From Leucobacter celer subsp. astrifaciens (lineage in GTDB: Bacteria > Actinomycetota > Actinomycetes > Actinomycetales > Microbacteriaceae): 64,000 bases of DNA. Shown piece by piece: positions 1 to 7,921 of the stretch. The translations under genes and the position numbers were made by a program. The stretch is taken from NCBI RefSeq assembly GCF_001273835.1, contig NZ_JHEI01000136.1, positions 124,001 through 188,000 of the forward strand, read 5' to 3'. The notes beneath the pieces are model-generated. The model was not told where the DNA came from. It saw only the letters and a program-made list of their open reading frames with translations, and did not search any database. The stretch's first letter is position 1, and every line of letters starts with the position of its first letter.

Positions 1-1055
1 TCGCCCAGCCGCAGCAGACGGCCGAAGAACGGGGCGAGGAGCACGCCGAAGAACTTGCCGGCGATGAGGCTGACGATGATGCCCCAGGTGAGTGTGGACG
101 TGAAAGCGTGGTGCAGGGACTCGCCAGTGATCAGCACTCCCGCGTTCGCGAGCGCGAAGACGGGCACGACGGCGAACGTGACCGTGCGGGCGAGGTTGAG
201 CTGGAACCGGTCGTTCACGGAGACCGAGCTGAGGATCCCCTCGGCCGCGGCCTTGCCCTTGGCTGCACTGGGCGAGCGGCGGAAGCGCTGCGTGAGCTCC
301 TCGGTGCGGCTGACGCTCTCGCGCTGCGGAGGGAATACCGGCAGCAGCAGCGCGAGCACGACACCCGCGATCGTGGCGTGCACCCCGGATTGCAGCACGG
401 CGAGCCAGAGCAGCAGGCCGAGAACGAGGTACACGCCGCCGCGCCAGACCTGCCGGCGCTGCGCGACGAAGACGACCGCCGCGATCCCGAGCGCGATGAG
501 GGCCCAGACGATGTCGAGCGCGCCCGTGTACACGAAGGCGATCACCAGCAGCGCGCCGATGTCGTCGACGACGGCGAGTGCGAGCAGGAACACCCGCAGC
601 TGCGCGGGAATCCGTGCTCCGAAGGCCGCGAGGATGCCGATGACGAACGCGGTGTCCGTCGAGATGACCACCCCCCATGCGCCGATGTGGTCGCCACCGA
701 GGTTGATGAGCACGAAGATCACCGCGGGCAGGACCAGGCCGAAGACCGCGGCGAGGAGCGGCAGGCTCGCGTGCCGCCAGTTGCGCAGTTCGCCGAGCAC
801 GAAGTCCTTCTTCACCTCGAGGCTGACGAGGAAGAAGAACAGCGCCATGAGGCCGTCGTTGATCCAGTGCTGCAGACTCATCTCCAGCCCGGCATCGCCC
901 GCCTTGATGCCGACCTCGGTGTGCCAGAAGCGATTGTAGCTCTCGTGGGCGAGATTCGCCCAGAGGAGCGCCATGCCGGTCGCGATCAGCAGCACGACCG
1001 CCCCCGAGGACTGCAGAGCGAGGAAGCTGCGCAGACGGGTGGTGAACCGGCGCAT
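1..1055 (-). CDS. nhaA: Na+/H+ antiporter NhaA, 3' end cut by window edge
   Basis: Membrane antiporter that exchanges external protons for internal sodium. Translating from the ATG at 1055 gives 351 residues before the window ends, so the C-terminus is missing. The N-terminal part has the NhaA pattern: first membrane segment near residues 12-32, then a LMALFFFLVSLEVK stretch, an STDTAF stretch, and the paired aspartates in ALAVVDDIGAL that carry the ions in this family. The start lies three bases after the stop of the upstream SDR gene, so the two are probably co-transcribed. The family assignment is secure; physiological role is inferred from the family. Confidence 0.93.
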   Translation of the reverse strand, partial: MRRFTTRLRSFLALQSSGAVVLLIATGMALLWANLAHESYNRFWHTEVGIKAGDAGLEMSLQHWINDGLMALFFFLVSLEVKKDFVLGELRNWRHASLPLLAAVFGLVLPAVIFVLINLGGDHIGAWGVVISTDTAFVIGILAAFGARIPAQLRVFLLALAVVDDIGALLVIAFVYTGALDIVWALIALGIAAVVFVAQRRQVWRGGVYLVLGLLLWLAVLQSGVHATIAGVVLALLLPVFPPQRESVSRTEELTQRFRRSPSAAKGKAAAEGILSSVSVNDRFQLNLARTVTFAVVPVFALANAGVLITGESLHHAFTSTLTWGIIVSLIAGKFFGVLLAPFFGRLLRLG

Positions 1056-1057
1056 CG

Positions 1058-1816
1058 TCAGACCCCCGCGGTTCGGATGGTGACCTCGGCGAGGTTCGCG
1101 CGGGGCGGCAGCGAGGTCATGAAGCTCACGAGATCGGCGGTTCGCTCAGGCCCCATCGACTCGCTGTTCCAGACCCGGAGGGGTGCCGGGGAAGTGCTCC
1201 CGGTCTCGAGGGCGTCGGCTCCGGCAGCGGCCTCGATGAACTGCGGTGCGACGTGGTGCACGCGCACCCCCTGGGAGCCGAGCTCGGCGCGCAGATGCCT
1301 GGCGAGCTGGTCGATGGCGGCGGCGAGCGAGGAGAACACCGCGTAGGACTGCGAGCGCTCCTGCACGGGGGCCGACCCGATCAGTACCAGATCGGCGGGC
1401 TTCCCGGCGGCTCCGGCGGCGAGCAGGCCGTCCATGAAGGTCTGCACCGTGTGCAGCGCTCCCTGCACGTTCGTGCGGATCATCGCGTTCCACTCCGCGG
1501 GCACGGCCGCCCGGAACGGAGCGGGGCGGAGGATGCCCGCGGCCACGACCAGGAGATCCGGATCGCTCCCGAACCGATCCCGGATCGTGTTGCGCGTCTC
1601 GACGAGGTCGAAGGCCTCGGTGACGTCGGCGCGAACGCGCATGGTGAGCGCGGGGATCCCGATGAGGTGCTCGAGGAGTTCGAGATGGCGCGCGTTGCGG
1701 GCGAGCAGCGCGGTGCGGATCCCGTCGCCGACCAGCCGGCGGCTGATGGCCGAGCCGAGCACCCCGGTCGCGCCGGTGACGAGCGCCGTGCGCCCCGCGT
1801 AGCCCTCCTGAGACAT
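1058..1816 (-). CDS. short-chain dehydrogenase/reductase-like protein lacking the catalytic lysine
   Basis: Rossmann-fold SDR protein of 252 residues. The cofactor loop TGATGVLG is at about residues 14-21, an AAG motif follows strand 4 near residue 93, and a serine (ISGS-like position, IGSAP) sits near 148. The active-site tyrosine is present in SYAVFSS (about residue 158), but the lysine of YxxxK is replaced by serine. The start chosen is the ATG at 1816 because GGGAGAG lies just upstream; the GTG at 1828 would overlap that site. It directly precedes nhaA with three bases between. Without the lysine it may be a degenerate enzyme or a nucleotide-binding protein; substrate unknown. Confidence 0.85.
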   Translation of the reverse strand: MSQEGYAGRTALVTGATGVLGSAISRRLVGDGIRTALLARNARHLELLEHLIGIPALTMRVRADVTEAFDLVETRNTIRDRFGSDPDLLVVAAGILRPAPFRAAVPAEWNAMIRTNVQGALHTVQTFMDGLLAAGAAGKPADLVLIGSAPVQERSQSYAVFSSLAAAIDQLARHLRAELGSQGVRVHHVAPQFIEAAAGADALETGSTSPAPLRVWNSESMGPERTADLVSFMTSLPPRANLAEVTIRTAGV

Positions 1817-1945
1817 CGACTCTCCCACCCTCGTCGAATCGGCTCTTCGATTCCCAGTGTAGGAAGGCTGTGTTACGGCACGGCGGCGACCGGGTTTCGG
1901 CTCTCCTCGGCGTGCGAGGGCGGGTTCGATTCGGACCGGCTGGGC

Positions 1946-2128
1946 TCAGGGTGCCTGGAAGGCGCCCAGGATCGCGCCGACGGCGGTCACGCCGACGATC
2001 ATGTAGCCGACGTTGATGAGCAGGTGCCGAAGGCTCTTGCCCTCGAACTGGTAGAGCTGCGTGATGGCCGCGGCGATGAGCACCCCGCCGGCCAGGCCGA
2101 CGACGGCCCCGTGTCCGGCTGAGGTGTT
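1946..2128 (-). pseudogene. 3' remnant of a DUF1761-type membrane protein
   Basis: The reverse strand encodes about 60 residues that match the C-terminal part of DUF1761 membrane proteins: a GHGAVVGLAGG helix, then QFEGKSLRHLLINVGY, then a last helix ending ILGAFQ. The family is usually more than 130 residues. Here the reading frame runs upstream into sequence that is clearly the reverse complement of a TetR helix-turn-helix, so the 5' half and its promoter are gone. The nominal ATG at 2161 lies in the TetR part and is unlikely to be a real start. DUF1761 naming is from memory of the family pattern. Confidence 0.6.
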
Positions 2129-2131
2129 GCC

Positions 2132-2672
2132 GGAGATCGCATCTCGGGCGGGGGTCTCCAAGCAAACCGTCTACAAGCAGTTCACGGACAAGGAACTGCT
2201 GTTCCGCGGGATCGTGACGGGGGTCACCGGGAAGGCCGACGCCGTCGTCGGTGTCATCGACGAAGCGTTCGGGCCGGTTCCGGCGGCGACCCGAGACGAG
2301 CTCGAAGCGCGGCTTCGCGGAGTGGCGAGGGTCTACCTCGACGGTGTGCTGCAACCGCAGGTGCTCTCGCTGCGCCGTCTCATCATCTCGGAGGCGGAGC
2401 GGTTTCCCGATCTGGCCGCCGACTACTACCGACAGGCGCCGACGCGGGGCATCGCCGCGGTCGCCCGGTGCCTGGAGCCGTACGTCGACGCGGGGCTGCT
2501 CGCAGCAGAGGACCTCCGCCTGGCGGCCGCGCACTTCGCGTATCTCGCGCTCGCGCCGGCGCAGGATCGGGCGCTCTTCATCCCCGCGGAGCTTCCGTCG
2601 CCGCAGGAGCGCGAGCGCCTCGCGGCCGCCGCCGCTCGTGCGTTCCTGGCCGCGTACGGCGTGACCCGGTGA
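2132..2672 (+). pseudogene. TetR-family regulator missing its N-terminus
   Basis: From about 2135 the frame reads IASRAGVSKQTVYKQFTDKE, which is the second half of a TetR DNA-binding helix-turn-helix, followed by about 160 residues resembling the AefR-type TetR C-terminal domain (LSLRRLIISEAERFPDLA). The first 30-40 residues of the domain are absent. In their place the same frame runs back through the antisense of the DUF1761 remnant, where an in-frame ATG at 2061 gives a 203-residue chimera. Lacking helix 1 it should not bind DNA normally. A sequence or assembly error at the junction is the main alternative. Confidence 0.7.
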
Positions 2673-2866
2673 AGCTCCGCCTTCGGCGTCGCGGCAACGT
2701 TATCGAAGTGCAATCTGTGAGTTCTTGACGTTCCGCCTCGGTGTCATCAGTGTCGAGGTAAGCGCAGAGCCGCGCACGGGCGCGGACACGGCGTGCAGCG
2801 TCGCCGCTGATGTCGGCGCTGACGGGACCGCCGCGGTATCGCGCGACTCGCAGTGGAGGAGCGTGG

Positions 2867-4348
2867 ATGATGAACGAGGACACCCGTGCAGGCCGCTTCA
2901 CCGGGCTCGCCCTGGCGATGCTCGCGACCGTCATGTTCTGCTTCTGGTGGGCGTTCAACGACGTCCGGCCCAACGCGCTGTCGTTCGGGATCGGGGGAGC
3001 CCTGGTCGCTCTGATCACCGTGCACGCGGTGCTGCTGGCGACCCGAGCGCAGAGTTCGGTGATCGCGCCGCTTGTCGCAACCGGTCTCTGGATCTTCGCG
3101 GCGGTCGCCGTCGGAGGACTGCTGCTGGCCGCGACGGCCGCGGGTGACGATGATCTTCGGCCGACGCCGCTGAACCTGCGAATGGTGTCGGTCGCGGCCT
3201 TCATCGCGGCCTACGCCGTGCTCGTCGTCGCCGTCAGATACTGGTGGATCGTTCGGCCCGTCGCCCAGTTGGTCGACGAGGTCACGACACCCGTGGAAGG
3301 GGAGACCGACGGCGATGTGTCGGGGGCGGGGCTGTGGGCCAGCGCCTATTTCATTCGCGAGCGTCGGGCCGCCCTGGCCCGACGGCTCGAGGGGGTCGAC
3401 GCCGAGGGCACGGTGCGGCTGGCCGTCGAGGCGACGTCCGCGTACGCGGTCGCGAGGGGCGATACGAGGCTTGCTGACTCGTGGAAGGCGCTCGAGGGAG
3501 CACTTTCGGGTGCTCCGGGGGCGGCGATCAGCCCCGCTCGGATGGCCTTTCACACGCGCGCCATTCTCTTGGACCTCCACGACCGCAGGATGGCGTCCGT
3601 TCTCTACCTCTGGAAAGTGCAGAATCAGCTGTTCGTGTGCGTGGTCATCCTCCTGGGCGCGGTCGCATTCTTCGGGATTCAGGGGTGGGGCGCGCCCATG
3701 AGTGTCGCGGCTGTCGCGGCGGTCGTCGTGCGGGTGCGCTCGCTCGCACCGCTCGGCGACCCCGGCAAGTACGACGGCGGCGCGCGATGGATGACGCTCT
3801 TCATGACCCCGCTCGTCGGCGCCGTCTCTGCCGTGATCGGGCTGGCGCTCATCTCCGCGCTCTCCGCGCTCAAGCTGTTCAACGAGGATCTGCCCGAGGT
3901 GATCGGGCTGTCTTCGGGTGTGTGGGTCGGTGCGGAGGCGCCGGCGTTCGGTGTACTGGCGCTCGGCTTCGCCGCGGCGTTCGGGTGGTCGGCGCGAATG
4001 CTGGACACGATGCTCGCGGCGCTCACGGCGCGTGTGGCGAAGGAGGCGGAAGCGGAGGCGGACGGCCACGCTGCAGGGGCTGGTGGAGCCGGGGGACCGG
4101 GCGGCGGGGGAGCGGACGACACCGCGGAATCAGGCGGCACTGGGGGATCGGACGATACCGCGGATGAGGCCGTCGCCGAGAGTGAGAGCGAGGGCGGTGC
4201 GGCGAGCACCGGAGGCGGTCGAGACCCGAAGGCCTCCGAGACGCCGGAAACCCCGGGCGGTCCGAACGGCTCGCGCGGAACCCCGGAGGATCGAGCCGGC
4301 AGGCTCTCGAGGGTGCGGGGTGCTCGGAGAGCGAGGGGCCTCAGATGA
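2867..4348 (+). CDS. multi-pass membrane protein of unknown function with acidic Gly-rich tail
   Basis: I do not recognise this 493-residue protein. The start is the ATG at 2867, preceded by GGAGG. Four hydrophobic segments lie in the N-terminal 140 residues (LALAMLATVMFCFWW, IGGALVALITV, VATGLWIFAAVAVGG, FIAAYAVLVVAV). A soluble helical region of about 140 residues follows, then more segments around 255-400 (FVCVVILLGAVAFFG, VSAVIGLALISAL, FGVLALGFAAAFGW). The last 90 residues are low complexity, rich in Gly, Asp, Glu and Ser. It stands alone on this strand after the TetR remnant. Function unknown. Confidence 0.75.
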   Translation: MMNEDTRAGRFTGLALAMLATVMFCFWWAFNDVRPNALSFGIGGALVALITVHAVLLATRAQSSVIAPLVATGLWIFAAVAVGGLLLAATAAGDDDLRPTPLNLRMVSVAAFIAAYAVLVVAVRYWWIVRPVAQLVDEVTTPVEGETDGDVSGAGLWASAYFIRERRAALARRLEGVDAEGTVRLAVEATSAYAVARGDTRLADSWKALEGALSGAPGAAISPARMAFHTRAILLDLHDRRMASVLYLWKVQNQLFVCVVILLGAVAFFGIQGWGAPMSVAAVAAVVVRVRSLAPLGDPGKYDGGARWMTLFMTPLVGAVSAVIGLALISALSALKLFNEDLPEVIGLSSGVWVGAEAPAFGVLALGFAAAFGWSARMLDTMLAALTARVAKEAEAEADGHAAGAGGAGGPGGGGADDTAESGGTGGSDDTADEAVAESESEGGAASTGGGRDPKASETPETPGGPNGSRGTPEDRAGRLSRVRGARRARGLR

Positions 4349-4393
4349 TCCCGTGATTCAGTCCTGAGCCGGAGCGATCGGAGCGAACGAAAA

Positions 4394-4423
4394 AAGAATC
4401 CCGCTCCGAGGAGCGGGATTCTT
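4394..4423 (-). terminator. Rho-independent terminator for tRNA-Ala
   Basis: A 13-bp stem, AAGAATCCCGCTC paired with GAGCGGGATTCTT around a four-base loop, is followed on the minus strand by a run of T residues. It lies directly downstream of the minus-strand tRNA-Ala. Confidence 0.85.
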
Positions 4424-4425
4424 CG

Positions 4426-4501
4426 TGGTGGATCTGAGGGGACTCGAACCCCTGACCCCCTGCATGCCATGCAGGTGCGCTACCAGCTGCGCCACAGACC
4501 C
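4426..4501 (-). tRNA. tRNA-Ala (anticodon GGC)
   Basis: Full cloverleaf of 76 nt including an encoded CCA end (TGG at 4426-4428 on the plus strand). The acceptor stem GGGTCTG/CAGATCC contains the G3-U70 pair that identifies alanine tRNAs. The anticodon stem CCTGC/GCAGG encloses the loop ATGGCAT, giving anticodon GGC. The T arm reads GGGGTTCGAGTCCCC. Confidence 0.95.
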
Positions 4502-4608
4502 AAGAAGTCGGACAAATGCTCACCCGACAACTCTTCGAGTTTACACCACGTGCCCGCGAGGAACGCAAATCGGCGCATCTCGGGCGCGCCGGAGCCGGAC
4601 GCGGGGAG

Positions 4609-4614
4609 TAGAGT
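4609..4614 (+). promoter_or_regulatory. candidate -10 element of the crcB operon
   Basis: TAGAGT fits the actinobacterial TANNNT -10 pattern and would start transcription near 4621, just upstream of the riboswitch-like fold. I see no clear -35 box. Confidence 0.4.
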
Positions 4615-4636
4615 GGAGGGGCGCCTCGCAGCGCCC

Positions 4637-4737
4637 GGTGGTGGGGCTCACCGGATCAAACCTCGCACGAGCGACAACGGTCCCTATCTCAATCGCGACG
4701 CCGTAACGATTCACGGCGCGCAATTCCGGGATAGGAG
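4637..4737 (+). promoter_or_regulatory. fluoride (crcB-type) riboswitch with Shine-Dalgarno sequestering platform
   Basis: The 5' leader of crcB folds like a fluoride aptamer. P1 is GGTG (4637-4640) with CACC (4649-4652). The pseudoknot P2 is GGGGCT with GGTCCC, immediately followed by TAT, as CUAC follows P2 in the consensus. The joining strand has AAACC and the small P3 is CTCG/CGAG. The usual GAUG elements are altered (GTG and CAACG), so it is a divergent member. CCTATC at 4683-4688 can also pair with GATAGG at 4730-4735, which overlaps the Shine-Dalgarno sequence of the first crcB. A CGCCGT/ACGGCG hairpin (4699-4718) lies between. Assignment rests on pattern recognition and on the downstream fluoride channel genes. 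Confidence 0.65.
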
Positions 4738-4744
4738 TGTCAAC

Positions 4745-5170
4745 GTGAAGTTCCCAGCAGTACTCCCCGACCTCGGGATCGTGGCGCTGGGCGGTGCCGC
4801 CGGCTCACTCGCCCGGTACCTGGTCACGCTCGCGGTGGGAGACACCGGGGCGTTCCCGCTCGCCACCTTCGGGATCAACGTCGTGGGCGCGTTCCTGCTC
4901 GGGGTGCTCGTCGAGGCCCTGACTCGGCTCGGCAGCGATCACGGGCGCTGGCGAAGCGTGCGGCTACTGCTGGGCACGGGGGTGCTGGGCGGGTTCACGA
5001 CCTATAGCCTGCTCGCGGCGGATACGGCCGAGCTGCTGCTCGACGGTCGGGCCTGGGTGGCGCTGGGGTACGGCGTCGGCACCCTCGCGGTCGGCGGGGC
5101 GGCCAGCTGGCTCGGTGTACTGACCGGGCGCGCCCTCGTGCCGGGGGCTGCCCGCGGAGGAGCGCGATGA
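4745..5170 (+). CDS. crcB: fluoride channel subunit CrcB/Fluc (first of pair)
   Basis: Fluoride-selective channel subunit of 141 residues that lets toxic fluoride leave the cytoplasm. It has four membrane segments, the N-terminal GGAAGSLARY, the central NVVGAFLLG, and GGFTTYSLLAADT, the family hallmark near the break in helix 3. The start is the GTG at 4745, eight bases after AGGAG; longer in-frame starts would run through the riboswitch and tRNA. The stop overlaps the ATG of the second crcB, so the two are translated together. Actinobacteria commonly make the channel from two different subunits in antiparallel arrangement, which fits this pair. Confidence 0.93.
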   Translation: MKFPAVLPDLGIVALGGAAGSLARYLVTLAVGDTGAFPLATFGINVVGAFLLGVLVEALTRLGSDHGRWRSVRLLLGTGVLGGFTTYSLLAADTAELLLDGRAWVALGYGVGTLAVGGAASWLGVLTGRALVPGAARGGAR

Positions 5171-5532
5171 ACGGGGTGTGGGTGGCGCTCGGGATCGCGG
5201 CCGCCGGGGGTGTCGGCGCCGCAGCGCGCCACCTCGTCGACAACAGCCTGCCCGATCGTGTGCGCGAGCGCTTCCCGTGGGGCGTCATGATCATCAACCT
5301 GACGGGCTCGTTCGCGCTCGGGATCCTGGTCGGCCTCGCCCTGGATCATCCGATCGCGAGCGTGGCGTCGATCGGCTTCCTGGGCGGCTACACTACCTTC
5401 AGCACCGCGAGCCTCGATGCCGTGCGCCTGCTCGCGGCGAAACGCACCGCGGCGGCCCTGTTCAACGGGCCGGGGATGCTGATTCTCGCGACCGCGCTCG
5501 CGGTCGCCGGGATCCTGCTCGCGCGATCCTGA
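5167..5532 (+). CDS. crcB: fluoride channel subunit CrcB/Fluc (second of pair)
   Basis: Second Fluc subunit, 121 residues, with four hydrophobic segments. Conserved elements are GAAARHLVDN near the N-terminus, NLTGSFALGILVG in helix 2, and GGYTTFSTASLDAVRL in helix 3. Its ATG overlaps the stop of the preceding crcB (ATGA), which indicates translational coupling and a fixed ratio of the two subunits. Its divergence from the first copy suggests a heterodimer rather than a recent duplication. The gene is convergent with pdxY, eleven bases away. Control is expected from the riboswitch ahead of the first gene. Confidence 0.93.
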   Translation: MNGVWVALGIAAAGGVGAAARHLVDNSLPDRVRERFPWGVMIINLTGSFALGILVGLALDHPIASVASIGFLGGYTTFSTASLDAVRLLAAKRTAAALFNGPGMLILATALAVAGILLARS

Positions 5533-5542
5533 GGCGACCGGT

Positions 5543-6394
5543 TCAGCGCACGCGCCGCACGTCGAAGCGCAGATCGGGATGCGCGTAGGCCTCCTGCGCC
5601 TCGATCAGCTGCAGTTCGCGCGAACCGGCCGCGAGGGTGCGCTCCAGCAGCGCGAACACGCTGGCGGTGGTGCGGGCCAGCGCCGCGGCCGCGTCGCCCG
5701 TGCTGCGGAAGTGCGCGGTGAACAGCGCCGCGGTGACGTCGCCCGAGCCGTTCACCTTGAACGGCAGGTGCGGGGTCTGCACGAGCCACGCGCCGTCGGA
5801 GGTCGCGGCGAGCATCTCGATGGTGCCCTCCGCGCGTTCGGGCCGTTCGACGCTCGTCACCAGCACGGTGGAGGGCCCGATCTCGCGCACCCGGTCGACG
5901 GCGTCCAGCGTCGAATCGAGCGTGTCGGGCGATGTGCCCGTGAGGAAGCCGAGTTCGAACTGGTTGGGGGTGATGAGGTCGGCGTGCGGCACGACGCGGT
6001 CCCGGATCAGGTCCTGCACCTCCGGCGCGACGTGGCAGCCCGACTTCGCGTTGCCGAGCACCGGGTCGCACGCGTAGATGGCATCCGGACTGTGGCGCTT
6101 CACGCGCGCGACGGCGTCGAGGATCGCGTCGCCGATGCTGTTGCCGCCCTGATAGCCGGAGAGCACGGCGTCCACGCCCTCGAGGCCCCCGCGCTCCTCG
6201 ATCCCGGTGACGATCTCGCGCACGTCGTCGCCCGACATCAGCGGACCGCGCCAGGCCCCGTACCCGGTGTGGTTCGAGAAGCACACGGTGTAGACGGGCA
6301 TGACCTCCACGCCGATGCGCTGCAGCGGGAACACGGCCGCCGAGTTGCCGACGTGGCCGTACGAGACAGAGGACTGGATCGAGAGGAACCGCAT
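5543..6394 (-). CDS. pdxY: pyridoxal kinase PdxY
   Basis: Ribokinase-fold kinase (283 residues) that phosphorylates pyridoxal in the vitamin B6 salvage pathway. Diagnostic segments are the N-terminal SIQSSVSYGHVGNSAA, FSNHTGYG, the GYQGG stretch, DPVLGN near residue 110, PNQFELG near 145, and the catalytic NGSGDVTAALF, in which the aspartate acts as base. Length is normal. The ATG at 6394 is preferred over the GTG at 6400 because AGGA then lies about eight bases upstream. It is a single gene with no partner in an operon. PLP demand is consistent with gabT and the aminotransferase fusion in this window, but no link is visible. Confidence 0.93.
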   Translation of the reverse strand: MRFLSIQSSVSYGHVGNSAAVFPLQRIGVEVMPVYTVCFSNHTGYGAWRGPLMSGDDVREIVTGIEERGGLEGVDAVLSGYQGGNSIGDAILDAVARVKRHSPDAIYACDPVLGNAKSGCHVAPEVQDLIRDRVVPHADLITPNQFELGFLTGTSPDTLDSTLDAVDRVREIGPSTVLVTSVERPERAEGTIEMLAATSDGAWLVQTPHLPFKVNGSGDVTAALFTAHFRSTGDAAAALARTTASVFALLERTLAAGSRELQLIEAQEAYAHPDLRFDVRRVR

Positions 6395-6461
6395 GCTCAC
6401 GATCCTGCCAGCGGTCCAGGGGGTGGACCAATTTCAAGGCACCCGGATGGACCAGGCGTAT

Positions 6462-7808
6462 TCAGATGGCGCGATCGGGAGTGAGGATCCCGTGCGGATC
6501 CAGCGCATTCTTGATGGCGTGCTGCACCGCGAGGGCTGTCGCGTCGAGCTGCCAGGGGAGCTCGTGCCGCTTGACCGAGCCGATGCCGTGCTCGCCCGAG
6601 ATGGTGCCGCCCAGGGAGAGCGCGAGGCGTGTGATGTCATCGATCACGGCGTCCGCCGCGCGGATCCCGTCGGGATCATCGGGGGACTCGACGGTGCTGT
6701 GCAGGTTGCCGTCGCCCGCGTGCGCGACGGTCGAGACCCGCAGGCCGTGCCGGGCGGAGATCCCGGCGACGCCGTGGAACATCTCGGCGAGCGCGGCGAC
6801 GGGCACACCCACGTCGCAGGAGATCTTCAGCCCGCGGGCGTTGAGCGCCGGGTTGGAGAGCCGCCGCGCCTCGAGCAGGGCGTCGGACTCGGAGATCTCG
6901 GTGTCGCTCGCCCCGTGCGCGGCGCAGATGCCGGTGATGATTCCGGCCTTCGCCTCGGCGTCGAGTCCGACGGTCTGGCCCACCAGCATCGCCCCCGGGG
7001 GCACCACGAGGCCGCTGGGGTGGAACGACTCGATGATCTCGACGCTCAGCGCGTCCATGAGTTCGAGCACCTCCGGCTGCGCGGGGCCGCCCACGATCGC
7101 CGTGACCGCTCGGCCCGCGTCCTCGATGCGGTCGAAACTCGCCCGGAAGGTGCGGGGCGAACCCTCGGGCACCGGCTTCAGACGCACGGTGGCCTCCGTG
7201 ATGACGCCGAGGGTGCCCTCCGAGCCGACGAAGAGGCTCGTGAGGTCGTATCCGACGACGTTCTTGCGCGTGCGCGCGCCGGTGCGCATCACGCGGCCGT
7301 CGGCGAGCACCACCTCCAGGCCCGCGACGGAGTCGGAGGTGACCCCGTGCGAGACGCAGCGCAGGCCGCCGGCGTTCGTCGCGATATTGCCGCCCACCGT
7401 GCACAGCCGCGCGCTCGCGGGGTCGGGCGGGAAGAAGAGTCCCTGCTCGCGGCAGGCGTCGTCGAGTTCACCCGTGATCACGCCCGGCTGCACGACGGCG
7501 AGACGGTTCGCGCGATCGATCTCGAGGATCCGGTTCAATCGCTCGAGCGAGACGACGAGGCCGCCGTCGTAGGCCATGGCGCCGCCGGTGAGGCCGGTGC
7601 CCGCGCCGCGCACGCTGACGCGCACGCCCGCGGCGTGCGCCCACGCGAGAGCGACCGAGACGTCGGCGGTCGACTCGGCGAGCACGAGCGCAAGCGGCGC
7701 GCCCTCGGCGACGGCGCGCGAGCTGTCGCGCGCGTACGGGGCGATCAGCTCGGGATCGACCACGAGCCGTTCGCCCAGTGCCTGCTGCAGTTCGCCCAGC
7801 CTGTCCAT
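6462..7808 (-). CDS. FAD-linked oxidase, GlcD/D-lactate dehydrogenase type
   Basis: FAD-binding oxidoreductase of about 448 residues in the VAO/PCMH superfamily. The FAD domain contains VSVRGAGTGLTGGA, then DPASARLCTVGGNIATNAGG and GSEGTLGVITEATVRL. The C-terminal substrate domain contains VAHAGDGNLHST and ends with SGEHGIGSVKR, with the histidines that orient a 2-hydroxy acid. These fit glycolate oxidase subunit GlcD or D-lactate dehydrogenases; the substrate cannot be set from sequence. The ATG at 7808 has GGAGG just upstream, so the 6-residue longer start is less likely. No glcE or glcF partner is beside it, which favours a single-subunit D-lactate-type enzyme. Confidence 0.88.
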   Translation of the reverse strand: MDRLGELQQALGERLVVDPELIAPYARDSSRAVAEGAPLALVLAESTADVSVALAWAHAAGVRVSVRGAGTGLTGGAMAYDGGLVVSLERLNRILEIDRANRLAVVQPGVITGELDDACREQGLFFPPDPASARLCTVGGNIATNAGGLRCVSHGVTSDSVAGLEVVLADGRVMRTGARTRKNVVGYDLTSLFVGSEGTLGVITEATVRLKPVPEGSPRTFRASFDRIEDAGRAVTAIVGGPAQPEVLELMDALSVEIIESFHPSGLVVPPGAMLVGQTVGLDAEAKAGIITGICAAHGASDTEISESDALLEARRLSNPALNARGLKISCDVGVPVAALAEMFHGVAGISARHGLRVSTVAHAGDGNLHSTVESPDDPDGIRAADAVIDDITRLALSLGGTISGEHGIGSVKRHELPWQLDATALAVQHAIKNALDPHGILTPDRAI

Positions 7809-7921
7809 GCCGCCTCCGGTTCTCATCGCCCGCCGTGGTGAACCTTCAGGCTATCGCGCCATCACTGCCCATCGCGCTCCGCGATCTCTCGCTCGAAATC
7901 GGCGAGCAGCTGCACTTCGCC

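Noticed and set aside
108..1346. 412-residue plus-strand frame
   Set aside because: Antisense of nhaA and the SDR gene; no recognisable domain.
2747..4069. 440-residue minus-strand frame opposite the 2867 membrane protein
   Set aside because: Extremely Arg/His/Asp-rich with no hydrophobic core, whereas the plus-strand frame has well-formed membrane helices and GGAGG before its start.
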